NCBI GenBank assembly: GCA_964398215.1
Contig: CAYNNP010000265.1
Location: 1-8,825 of the forward strand
Direction of reading: 5' to 3'
Length of the DNA stretch: 8,825 nt
Origin: CAYNNP01 sp964398215
GTDB lineage: Bacteria; Planctomycetota; Planctomycetia; Pirellulales; Pirellulaceae
The position numbers were made by a program, and so were the translations under genes. Shown piece by piece: positions 1 to 7,202 of the stretch (its first letter is position 1; each line of letters starts with the position of its first letter). Below the pieces are notes generated by a model that was given only the letters and a program-made list of their open reading frames with translations, was not told the origin of the DNA and did no database searches.

Positions 1-275
1 CTTTTCGGTCGGGCTGCGTCGCTCGGAGATTGACGGCCACTTTTGGTTCAGCCGCTTATTCCACCTTGCACGCCATTCTGCTTTTTGTTGACGATTGTGC
101 TTCGGTTCGCTACGCTCATTTCTCGGTGTTTCGTACTTTTGCCTGAAGACTGGATGGGGGATCATTACGGGGCGATGTAATGAGCAAAGGACCGGTATAC
201 TTGAAGGGCGATCACACAAACGTTCCTTATCGTAAATGGCGTTTGTAAACTCGAATCAAATAACCGGAGATCTGC
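1..275. other. Left-edge region, mostly non-coding; leader of the Hpt operon
   Basis: No convincing gene is visible. A minus-strand frame opens with ATG at 165-163 and stays open for 55 codons to the window edge. Its conceptual product is very basic and hydrophilic (starts MIPHPVFRQK, rich in R, K, E, Q), and no family is recognised. Part of it reads through a GAGCGTAGCGAAC-like stretch (about 106-118), which resembles intergenic repeat sequence more than coding sequence. A TATACT hexamer at 196-201 is a possible -10 for the downstream operon, but no good -35 lies 16-18 bases upstream. The segment therefore probably holds an intergenic spacer plus the operon leader. Confidence 0.4.
265..268 (+). 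promoter_or_regulatory. Shine-Dalgarno site of the Hpt gene
   Basis: GGAG (within CCGGAGA) ends 7 bases before the ATG at 276. This supports that ATG as the true start of the Hpt protein and the first start of the plus-strand run. Confidence 0.6.
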
Positions 276-620
276 ATGAGCGATTCTAATCGTGCCCCGA
301 TCAACCTACTGGCACTTCAGGACTCCTATGGTGGCGATCAAGAATTCTTGAGCTCTCTCGTTCGTACAGCATTGGTCGAAGTACAAATGTTGCTGCCAAA
401 AATGTCCAGCGAGCTGGCGGCTGAGAATGACGCTGAGGTGTTTCGTTTGGCTCATACGATCAAAGGTTCTGCGCGGGCAGTATTCGCAACTGAACTACAG
501 AACGTTGCCTGCGAAGTTGAACGATTTGCAAAATCCGGGGATTTGCCGTCTGTTGAAAAGACGCTGCCTGTTTTGCTGGCCGAAGCGAATCGATTCGGCA
601 AGGCAGCGAGCGAGTTTTAG
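276..620 (+). CDS. Stand-alone Hpt (histidine phosphotransfer) domain protein
   Basis: This is a cytoplasmic phosphorelay shuttle of 114 residues, which is one Hpt four-helix bundle and nothing else. The signature LAHTIKGSAR lies at residues 58-67. H60 is the expected phospho-accepting histidine, followed by the conserved K63-G64. The following helix (ATELQNVACEVERFAKSGD, 71-89) matches the usual Hpt pattern of small residues and an L/V-E pair before G-D. Known Hpt proteins carry phosphate from a receiver domain of a hybrid kinase to a second receiver. A ribosome site (GGAG) sits 7 bases before the ATG. A CYTH gene follows after 27 bases, and a hybrid histidine kinase lacking its own Hpt domain ends the same gene run about 2.3 kb downstream, so it is the natural partner by inference. 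The domain call is secure; the partner is not proven. Confidence 0.88.
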   Translation: MSDSNRAPINLLALQDSYGGDQEFLSSLVRTALVEVQMLLPKMSSELAAENDAEVFRLAHTIKGSARAVFATELQNVACEVERFAKSGDLPSVEKTLPVLLAEANRFGKAASEF

Positions 621-647
621 CCAAACGATGACGACAAGAAGGTAGCG

Positions 648-1124
648 ATGGGACTTGAAATTGAACGACGCTTTTTAGTTGCAAATGAAACTTGGAAACC
701 GCTTGTTCGCACTTCCCAGGAACTAGTCCAAGGCTACATTCTGAATGAACGAGACAAGAGTGTCCGGGTGCGAGTTGCAAACGACCAGGCTTGGCTGACC
801 ATCAAGGGTGGAACCGACGTTTTGAATCGAATGGAATTTGAATATTCGATCGATGCTACCGAGGCACGCGAGATGATTGATTCGCTGTGCGGTGGCAAAG
901 TGATCGAGAAAGTCAGACACCGATTTCCTGCCGGCGGGGAACTTACTTGGGAAGTCGATGTGTTTGCGGGAGCGAACCTGGGACTCACGATCGCTGAGAT
1001 TGAATTGCCGAGTGCCGACACGGACTTTGAAAAGCCCGATTGGCTTGGGACTGAGATTTCAAGTGATGTTCGTTATTTGAATTCTCGATTGCTGAAAACG
1101 CCCTGGACATCGTGGGCTGAATGA
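648..1124 (+). CDS. CYTH domain / triphosphate tunnel metalloenzyme-like protein
   Basis: This is a 158-residue single-domain CYTH protein, the usual length of short bacterial members such as the Nitrosomonas europaea tripolyphosphatase type. The N-terminal ExExK-type motif reads EIERRFLV (4-11), with E4 and E6 as expected metal ligands and R8 in place of the usual lysine. Further tunnel residues fit the family: QGY (28-30), R40 and R42, K53 in TIKGG, E63/E65, EKVR (87-90), EVDVF (102-106), EIE (117-119), and a C-terminal D140-R142-Y143 corresponding to the family's D-x-R-Y. Known members hydrolyse tripolyphosphate or thiamine triphosphate, or make cAMP; the substrate cannot be read from sequence. 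No signal peptide is seen, so it is cytoplasmic. An AGAAGG ribosome site lies 5 bases upstream of ATG 648. The stop codon overlaps the start of the next gene (ATGA, 1121-1124), which suggests translational coupling. Confidence 0.87.
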   Translation: MGLEIERRFLVANETWKPLVRTSQELVQGYILNERDKSVRVRVANDQAWLTIKGGTDVLNRMEFEYSIDATEAREMIDSLCGGKVIEKVRHRFPAGGELTWEVDVFAGANLGLTIAEIELPSADTDFEKPDWLGTEISSDVRYLNSRLLKTPWTSWAE

Positions 1125-2329
1125 AATCTGCGACCAATCTTTGCTGCCGTATGGCCTTGCTGTTGATCGTTGTGCTGACCCTGCCCACAAGCAGATCGGC
1201 CGGACAGGGGACTGCGAAAAACAAACAGTGGCTTGTTCATTACATGCCATGGTTTCAGTCCAAAGCCACGAGTGGCAACTGGGGCTGGCACTGGACGATG
1301 AACCACTGCGATCCAGACCAGCAAGACATTGCCGCGCATTATCATCCACTGATTGGACCATACGACTCTGGTGATCCTGACGCGATCGAATGCCATGCCT
1401 TGCTGATGAAACTTTCTGGAATCGATGGCGTCATCATTGATTGGTATGGGATCGAATCGCACTTTGACTATCGCGTCATCCACGAGAACAGCAAAAAGCT
1501 GGTCGACGCCATAAAAAAGGCGTCAATGAAGTTCGCTGTGTGTTACGAAGACCAAACACTTGCAGAATTGGTCAAAGCGAAAAAGATTGACGTCAATGGC
1601 GTTGCCGCACACGGTCAGAAAGTCATGCGTTGGCTTGACGAAAACTGGATGTCGGACCCTGCTTACCTCCGTATCGAAGATCGCCCCATCCTGCTTGTGT
1701 TCGGCCCTCGATACTTAACCGCCAGCCAACTACGCGAGATGACCAAAGTTGCAAAGACTCGTCCGCGCGTTTTTGCATTGCCGCATTTGCAAACGAAATC
1801 AAACGCCGATGGTGTTTTTGGATGGCCACCGGTTAGCGGAGGGCAGCAAGTGGATCAATCCGTTTGGCAAAAGTATCTTGATGAACTGTACACGCGAGGG
1901 AGCAAGGAATCGATCGGTGTTGTGTTTCCTCGCTATCACGATTTCTACGCGGAAGCAAAACTGCACAAGAGCTATGGACGCATTCTTGGTCACAACGGGC
2001 GTACATTTGAGCAATCATTGGCAACTGCAAGAAACTCAGACGCTGCGGTCATACAAATTGCTACCTGGAACGATTTTGGTGAAGGCACTGCTATTGAGCC
2101 ATCAACAGAAGACCAATACCGTTACCTGGAAATGTTCCAAAAAACAATTGGGTCAAGCAGCGATGTTGACGCAGAGGCTTTGCGACTGCCCGTAAAACTA
2201 TACCGATTGCGAAAGAAATACACCGGCAATCAGCAGGCGATTGCGGCCCTGGATTTGGCTGCAGCACAACTAAGTCAAGGGAAAATTGAACGTGCAAGAT
2301 TGACTTTGCAGGAATTGGATAAAAGATAG
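1121..2329 (+). CDS. Secreted GH99/GH71-like glycoside hydrolase family protein
   Basis: This is a 402-residue protein with an N-terminal signal peptide (positively charged start, hydrophobic core about 11-21, likely cleavage near SRSAG, 24-28), so it is exported. The body resembles the GH71/GH99-like (beta/alpha)8 barrel: HYMPWF (40-45) on the first strand, GNWGWHW (52-58), DGVIIDWYG (102-110), and late in the barrel TWNDFGEGTAIEPS (315-328). In GH99 endo-mannosidases the equivalent stretch reads EWHEG and supplies two catalytic glutamates; here the first is aspartate (D318) and the second is kept (E321). Function is thus probably glycan hydrolysis, with unknown substrate, or binding only. 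Residues about 350-402 form a helical, possibly TPR-like tail. The gene starts inside the CYTH stop (ATGA) with no clear ribosome site, implying coupling. An SRPBCC gene follows after 30 bases. Confidence 0.8.
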   Translation: MKSATNLCCRMALLLIVVLTLPTSRSAGQGTAKNKQWLVHYMPWFQSKATSGNWGWHWTMNHCDPDQQDIAAHYHPLIGPYDSGDPDAIECHALLMKLSGIDGVIIDWYGIESHFDYRVIHENSKKLVDAIKKASMKFAVCYEDQTLAELVKAKKIDVNGVAAHGQKVMRWLDENWMSDPAYLRIEDRPILLVFGPRYLTASQLREMTKVAKTRPRVFALPHLQTKSNADGVFGWPPVSGGQQVDQSVWQKYLDELYTRGSKESIGVVFPRYHDFYAEAKLHKSYGRILGHNGRTFEQSLATARNSDAAVIQIATWNDFGEGTAIEPSTEDQYRYLEMFQKTIGSSSDVDAEALRLPVKLYRLRKKYTGNQQAIAALDLAAAQLSQGKIERARLTLQELDKR

Positions 2330-2359
2330 AGCACAATCATTTGGCACGAATGAAACAAA

Positions 2360-2800
2360 ATGCAAATCACGACCAAGCGAATCATTGAAGCTCCTGTCAA
2401 AAAGGTGTTCGATTGCGTCGCACATATCGAACAGTACCGCAAAGCACAGCCTCACATCATAGATGTCGAATTTTTGACAGAGCAGCGAGTCGGTACGGGA
2501 ACAAAGTTTCGCGAGACTCGTATGATGCATGGCAAGCAGCAGTTGACGGAACTGGAGGTGACTCAATACGTGCCCGGTGAAAAGGTGCGTATGGTAAACG
2601 TTACCAATGGCACAACTTGGGATACGCTTTGGACTTTTCGACAACTGGAAAACGGCACCAAGATGGATTTTTGCATGCAGGCGAGCACTCAAAGTAGGAT
2701 CGCCAAATTTGCCCTCATGTTGCTCAAACCGTTTATAAGCTATGCCGTTACGACGGATTTAGACAGGCTGAAACAGTATTGTGAATCGGAAGCAGGGTAG
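2360..2800 (+). CDS. SRPBCC-fold (START/polyketide cyclase-like) protein
   Basis: This is a 146-residue cytoplasmic protein with the typical opening of the SRPBCC superfamily: a first beta strand ITTKRIIEAPVKKVFDCVA (3-21), then a helix with the family-like IEQYRKAQPHI (23-33). Later come alternating strands (GTGTKFRETRMM about 45-56, VTQYVPGEKVRMVN about 67-80, TTWDTLWTF 85-93) and a long C-terminal helix (about 111-143). Such proteins have a deep hydrophobic pocket and act in lipid or small-molecule binding, or as cyclases; nothing here fixes the ligand. No signal peptide or membrane segment is present. It sits 30 bases after the GH99-like gene and 83 bases before the hybrid kinase start I prefer, so it is likely co-transcribed. 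The start is the ATG at 2360; an ATG at 2350 in another frame closes after 12 codons and is not used. Confidence 0.72.
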   Translation: MQITTKRIIEAPVKKVFDCVAHIEQYRKAQPHIIDVEFLTEQRVGTGTKFRETRMMHGKQQLTELEVTQYVPGEKVRMVNVTNGTTWDTLWTFRQLENGTKMDFCMQASTQSRIAKFALMLLKPFISYAVTTDLDRLKQYCESEAG

Positions 2801-2883
2801 CGATTACTGCACTACTTGTGGAATTGCAAGAGCTCGGTACGTTCGGCGCATCAGCCCAACGACTCAAACAGGGTAAACACTCA

Positions 2884-5472
2884 ATGAAGACTGTTGCGTC
2901 ACTCGCTTTGGTTTTCTTTCTATTGCATACAGGCTCACTTGCAGCCCAAGATGCAGATTGCCTTGCGATCGAGTTCGACCATGCAATCATTGCAAACAAT
3001 CGCCCCAGTGAAGTCGTCAACCGATTCTTGGAGTTAGGTGAAGCGAAAGACGATGATGATATCCGTGCACGAGGTCTTCTGCGGTTAGCGTTCCTGAGAG
3101 TCGGCGAGAATGCCGATTTTTTGGGGCCCCTGGAACGCGGGCTAGATCTAGCGATGCAGGGAGGGCGATTGGCACAAGTAGATGCCTATCTGTATGGCGG
3201 GTACATCAAAGCTCGCGGACTAAAAGATCTTGAAGGTGGGATCACGGACGTCCGCAGTGCAATCGATCTGTCGCGAGAAATGGCCTACGATCGGCCACTC
3301 GTTTTTGCGAACATCGTGCTTGCCGAAATGTTGACTTTCAACGGAGGATACGAAGAAGGACGCCAAGCACTCTTTCGTGCCGCCGAATTCGCTGACGCCC
3401 TAAACGATCAACCACTGCAAGGATTGATCGCCTCTCGCATATTGTCTTTACTGGGTGCGATCGGAAGCTTTGAGACTGCTGTGCCTTTTGCTTTGCAAAA
3501 AATTGAGTCGATTAAGGGTACAGGGCGATCAAGTGGCATTGCCGAATGGATCCTCTGGCGTGCAGGCGAACTACCAGACTACGAAACTCGACTACGAGAA
3601 CGACTAGGGCTTTTGCCGCCAAATCATACTCAGTCCAAATTGAATGGGAGCACCCAGCGCCGCGAACTAACAAGGCTCGCGTTCGTAATCGTGGATTCTT
3701 CACCACAAGAGGCTAACGAGTACGCGAAAACGGCTGCTGAATTACACAGCAGTAACGGCCATTTAGATTTGGCAGGTTGGAGCGAAATAATTGCGTTGAT
3801 GGCGCAATCCAATTTCGAAGACCGCAACCATGACACTGAATTTAAAACTGAATTCGACGCTATCATAAATACCTACCCGAGCGTTTTCGCAGCGATCAAT
3901 GCTGGTTGTCACAACCAATCCGTCGCCAGTTTTTTGCGAACGATTGGAGACGAAAACGGAGCAACCGAATTTCACCAGCGCGAGATCGAACGACTCAGGA
4001 CGATTGCCGACCATGCAACTGCCAGTTCCAAAATTTCGGCGAAGGCGTTTTTCACGAATGAAGTTCTTAGCAGGCAGAAAAATCACGAAATCGAATCTCA
4101 ACGCACCAAACTTAGCTTGCAACGCGGTGCGGCTGAAACGGAGCGTCAGCGTTACCTTCTGACCCGCAATGTGTTCATTGTATGCCTGTGCTGCTTGGGG
4201 CTGATGGTGTTGGGCGCAAGACATTTCTTGTTGCAGCGGCATCGCAATCGGCTTCAAGTCGAGGTTCGTGAGAAGACCGAGAGCTTGGAGCAATCGATCC
4301 AGCAAGCTGAGAGAGCACGAGACCTTGCTACCAAGGCTGGCAATGCAAAGTCAGATTTTTACGCTCAGCTAAATCATGAAATCAGGAACCCACTCCAAGC
4401 GATCATTGGGTTAGCGGAAGCTCTACAGATGCCCAAACGCGGCTCTCGCGATGACGATGCAATTCTTGATGGCATCCGAGGAAGTGGCGAGCACTTGCTG
4501 CGACTCATTAACAACGCGTTGGACATGTCGTCGATTGAGAGCGGAAAAGTCGAGCTGATTGAATCGATGTTCGACTTTCCAAAGATGATTGATGAGATTG
4601 ACCCTGTTCTCAGTGAGCTTGCGGAGAATAAATCATTGGCATTCAACTGCAAGATCTCGGCAGACGTTCCTCGGTATGTCGTTGGTGATGAGATCAGAAT
4701 TCGACAGGTTCTTTTGAATTTGGGAATGAACGCGATCAAGTTTACGAATAGTGGCAGCGTGGATTTGCTGATTGAAGCGGAACCATGTGGCCCGAATCAT
4801 ACCGAGATCAAATCACTGGTTCGTGACACCGGATGTGGCATTCCCAGCGAGGATATTGAATCGATTTTTGAACCGTTTTCTCAGTCGACGTCGGCGAAAG
4901 TCACGCGTGATGGCACGGGGCTAGGGCTGTATATCTGCAAGTCTTACACCGACCTGATGGGTGGAGAACTGCAAGTTGAAAGTGAGCTTGGCAAAGGTTC
5001 AACGTTTTCTTTTACGCTGCAAATGCGATCTTGTGATTCACTCGCCCCAAGCGAATCGAGCCCACGGAAAGTGAATCGGATTGCAGATGACGTCACTGTG
5101 CTTGTGGTTGATGACAACCAAATGGTCCGAGAATCGATGCAGGGTCTGCTGCGAGTGCTGGGCGTGCGGGCAGAAATTGCCGATGGTCTTGAAAGCGCAC
5201 AGCGAATCATCGAACAGGTGACGCCCAGTATCATCTTTCTAGATATCCACATGCCAGGCAAAAACGGTTACGAGGTAGCCGCCTCGATTCGCACCATTGA
5301 ATTTGAGACGCGGCCCACGATCATTGCACTCACTGGTGACGTGGTGCCTAAGGTTCGTGAACGAGCTCTGGCAGCTGGTTTTGATGACATGATTGCAAAA
5401 CCAGTTTCGTCTCGCGAGATTCAGTCTGTTTTGGAGCAGTGGCTTGCACGCGACCCCGTTTCAGCTGTGTAG
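2884..5472 (+). CDS. Hybrid sensor histidine kinase with extracytoplasmic helical-repeat sensor, HisKA, HATPase and receiver domains
   Basis: This is an 862-residue membrane hybrid kinase. Residues 1-20 are a signal peptide or N-terminal anchor (MKTVASLALVFFLLHTG). About 22-425 is a long helical region that looks TPR-like and should lie outside the cytoplasmic membrane; it ends in a charged coiled coil (about 400-428). A single membrane helix follows (about 430-450, VFIVCLCCLGLMVLG), then a second coiled coil. The HisKA H-box is LNHEIRNPLQ with phosphorylated H498. HATPase boxes are N616 (N-box), DTGCGIP from D648 and GTGLGLY from G677. The C-terminal receiver has D743/D744, phospho-acceptor D787 (FLDIHMPG), T817 and K839. 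There is no Hpt or output domain. I chose ATG 2884, 10 bases after AGGG, over GTG 2818 because only this start exposes the signal peptide at the N-terminus. The stand-alone Hpt gene at 276 is a likely relay partner (inference). Confidence 0.9.
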   Translation: MKTVASLALVFFLLHTGSLAAQDADCLAIEFDHAIIANNRPSEVVNRFLELGEAKDDDDIRARGLLRLAFLRVGENADFLGPLERGLDLAMQGGRLAQVDAYLYGGYIKARGLKDLEGGITDVRSAIDLSREMAYDRPLVFANIVLAEMLTFNGGYEEGRQALFRAAEFADALNDQPLQGLIASRILSLLGAIGSFETAVPFALQKIESIKGTGRSSGIAEWILWRAGELPDYETRLRERLGLLPPNHTQSKLNGSTQRRELTRLAFVIVDSSPQEANEYAKTAAELHSSNGHLDLAGWSEIIALMAQSNFEDRNHDTEFKTEFDAIINTYPSVFAAINAGCHNQSVASFLRTIGDENGATEFHQREIERLRTIADHATASSKISAKAFFTNEVLSRQKNHEIESQRTKLSLQRGAAETERQRYLLTRNVFIVCLCCLGLMVLGARHFLLQRHRNRLQVEVREKTESLEQSIQQAERARDLATKAGNAKSDFYAQLNHEIRNPLQAIIGLAEALQMPKRGSRDDDAILDGIRGSGEHLLRLINNALDMSSIESGKVELIESMFDFPKMIDEIDPVLSELAENKSLAFNCKISADVPRYVVGDEIRIRQVLLNLGMNAIKFTNSGSVDLLIEAEPCGPNHTEIKSLVRDTGCGIPSEDIESIFEPFSQSTSAKVTRDGTGLGLYICKSYTDLMGGELQVESELGKGSTFSFTLQMRSCDSLAPSESSPRKVNRIADDVTVLVVDDNQMVRESMQGLLRVLGVRAEIADGLESAQRIIEQVTPSIIFLDIHMPGKNGYEVAASIRTIEFETRPTIIALTGDVVPKVRERALAAGFDDMIAKPVSSREIQSVLEQWLARDPVSAV

Positions 5473-5498
5473 CCTTACTAACTGTTTTGCTGTTCGCC

Positions 5499-6239
5499 TT
5501 ACGCGATTTTCCTCGCAATCAGGACTTCGCGTTTTCCACCCTCGGGCCCGCCTACTCGCTGAACGTGAAAACCCACATCCCGTAGTGTGTCGCGAACGGT
5601 TCGTTTGACGCAGTACGTCGTTAGGGTGCCTCCCTGAACAAGTGCACCGAACATCGACGAGAGAACATTTTTGCTCCATAGAATCGGGTTCGTCGCTGGG
5701 TCAAACGGGTCAAAGTAGATCGCGTCGAATTTGGAACCAGGAAAGTCATTGCAACTGGTGGACACGTCCTGACATCGCACCGATATTGAATGCAGTCCGG
5801 TTGGATTCCAGGTAAACGCTTGCGATGCATCAGTGTCACACCATTTGCGAAAATCCAAAAAATGATCGACGATTTCTGGATGCTGTAGTTGCTTGCCCAG
5901 ATCCAGATGCTGAAGCAGTTCTGCTTGCAGCCAGTTGTTTTCAATAGCGACGTACTCGAGTTTACATTCAGCTGAGATTGCTTCGTCAAGCGTTGCCAAC
6001 ATTGCCATGCCGGTGCCCAACCCAATTTCTAGAACGCAACATGGCTCCTTGCGCAAGAATTTTTCAGGCACGCCACTGTTACCAAGATAAACGTGGCGAG
6101 TCTCATTCCAGGCACCACATCCACTGTGGTAGGCCACGCCATCGGACAGCCGAACCAGCGTGCGACTGCCGTCATCGGTTATCTGGATTTCGAGATCCGG
6201 AAACTGAATGGGCAAACGTTTGCGATCAGGAATCGGCAT
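5499..6239 (-). CDS. mnmD: MnmD-type tRNA (mnm5s2U34) methyltransferase
   Basis: This is a 246-residue S-adenosylmethionine-dependent methyltransferase of the MnmC N-terminal (MnmD, DUF752) family, which makes the last methylation of 5-aminomethyl-2-thiouridine at the tRNA wobble position. The N-terminus has the family pattern of a DGS..TL strand (23-28), a YHS motif (37-39) and an ExxHVY-like stretch (46-51). The SAM site is VLEIGLGTG (69-77), with an acidic YVAIE (96-100) on the next strand. The signature DxFxPxxNPxxW is met by DPFDPATNPILW (177-188), with D177 matching the key aspartate. The C-terminal strand region TYCVKRTVRDTL and VGGPEGGKREVL (229-240) is typical. It lacks the FAD oxidase half found in enterobacterial MnmC, so it is the stand-alone form. 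Its ATG overlaps the end of the upstream thioredoxin-fold gene by 14 bases, implying one operon. It converges on the hybrid kinase with a 26-base gap. Confidence 0.85.
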   Translation of the reverse strand: MPIPDRKRLPIQFPDLEIQITDDGSRTLVRLSDGVAYHSGCGAWNETRHVYLGNSGVPEKFLRKEPCCVLEIGLGTGMAMLATLDEAISAECKLEYVAIENNWLQAELLQHLDLGKQLQHPEIVDHFLDFRKWCDTDASQAFTWNPTGLHSISVRCQDVSTSCNDFPGSKFDAIYFDPFDPATNPILWSKNVLSSMFGALVQGGTLTTYCVKRTVRDTLRDVGFHVQRVGGPEGGKREVLIARKIA

Positions 6240-7152
6240 CTGCAGCAGCCTTGGTCCCGGCCCCGGGAGCCTGTTTAGGCTTTGCAGCTTCCTTCGCTGG
6301 CGATTTGAATTCTTTGATCCATTTCTTTAGCGTCGCCTGCGCCTTTGGAGTCCCAAGCCCTCGTTCCAGTACGGCATTGGACATTCGCAAAAGTGTAGGT
6401 TTGCGATCTGGTTTCTCAGCAACCCAGGACTCGATCGCTTTGACAGAGCTGGTGAACTGATCGGTGTCAACTTTGGCAGAAATCAGTTTTTGCATCATCG
6501 AACGCAGATTTTGATCTTTGCCGCGACTGGACTTGCCTCGCATCATCTGGTTCTGGCCGGGATACGCGTGCTTTAGCATTTCATCGCTGGTCGGCACGGG
6601 CCGCTGAATCAGCTTTGCGTACTCCGATGCAATCTTGGCGGCTTCTGTAACAGACGGTTGCAGGATGGCAAAGTTTGCTGTCACTTTGTTTTCTTTTGCA
6701 ATAAGTACCGTGAGTTCAACGTTGCGATTCAAACCATAGGCTCCTGGTCCTTCCGCACCATCAACGGAAACACCAAGTGGCACGTTGAAGTTAAGCGATT
6801 TCTCGGCACGTTTTACGAAATTCCGTGCCTCGACGGTGTCGTCATCCAGCCAAATGATTGCGGCGCGACCACCATGCTTGTTGTTGTCAGCGGCGTATCG
6901 AGTCAGCGACCGAGTCAAGGCGATGCCTGGGCGCGTTAGTTTGTGAACAAAAACCAGCAGCGTAGGTTTGCCTTGCAGTGTTTTGATAAAGTCAGTTTTC
7001 TTGTTGTCCTGTCCTGTATCGAAAACTTCAAATCCAACCAGCGATTCCCCCGCCTGCGGTCCAGAAAACGGTAGAGGCTCATCCGCCACCGCGTTTGTGA
7101 GAGACAGAAGGAGTACCGCGGTCAGACAAGTGCAAATTCGGAAATAAGACAT
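6226..7152 (-). CDS. Secreted thioredoxin/peroxiredoxin-fold protein lacking catalytic cysteines
   Basis: This is a 308-residue exported protein. A signal peptide spans residues 1-23 (hydrophobic core TAVLLLSLTNAVA, likely cut AVA/DEP). Residues about 38-165 look like an AhpC/TSA-type thioredoxin fold: GFEVFDTG, a strand KPTLLVFVH (62-70), then AAIIWLDDD (97-105), NVPLGVSVDG (123-132), a GAYGLNRN stretch (138-144) and ELTVLIAKENKV (146-157). Where a peroxiredoxin or thioredoxin has its active cysteine, this protein reads HKLTRPG (70-76). The only cysteines (C7, C9) are in the signal peptide, so redox catalysis is not possible. The rest is a helical region and a low-complexity KPA-rich tail (about 284-308). 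A longer frame begins at GTG 7206 overlapping the pabA stop, but ATG 7152 places the signal peptide correctly. It lies 50 bases after pabA and overlaps mnmD. Function unknown. Confidence 0.7.
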   Translation of the reverse strand: MSYFRICTCLTAVLLLSLTNAVADEPLPFSGPQAGESLVGFEVFDTGQDNKKTDFIKTLQGKPTLLVFVHKLTRPGIALTRSLTRYAADNNKHGGRAAIIWLDDDTVEARNFVKRAEKSLNFNVPLGVSVDGAEGPGAYGLNRNVELTVLIAKENKVTANFAILQPSVTEAAKIASEYAKLIQRPVPTSDEMLKHAYPGQNQMMRGKSSRGKDQNLRSMMQKLISAKVDTDQFTSSVKAIESWVAEKPDRKPTLLRMSNAVLERGLGTPKAQATLKKWIKEFKSPAKEAAKPKQAPGAGTKAAADADS

Positions 7153-7202
7153 TTGATTGCTCTGGGATGAAGAGTGGTGCAGTTGAAGTTTTTGATTCGC
7201 AG

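Noticed and set aside
1073..1483. Minus-strand open frame of 136 codons
   Set aside because: It is antisense to the CYTH/GH99-like junction and the product has no recognisable family.
2818..2883. GTG start for the hybrid kinase 66 bases upstream of the ATG
   Set aside because: It would bury the clear signal peptide behind 22 hydrophilic residues; ATG 2884 has an acceptable AGGG site and exposes the signal peptide.
3763..4305. Minus-strand open frame of 180 codons inside the hybrid kinase
   Set aside because: It lies wholly opposite well-supported coding sequence (end of the sensor region, membrane helix and coiled coil) and shows no recognised domain.
5473..5498. Possible terminator between the convergent hybrid kinase and mnmD genes
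   Set aside because: The 26-base gap shows no GC-rich stem followed by a T run on either strand.
5978..6460. Plus-strand open frame of 160 codons
   Set aside because: It is antisense to mnmD and the thioredoxin-fold gene, both strongly supported; its product is low in recognisable structure.
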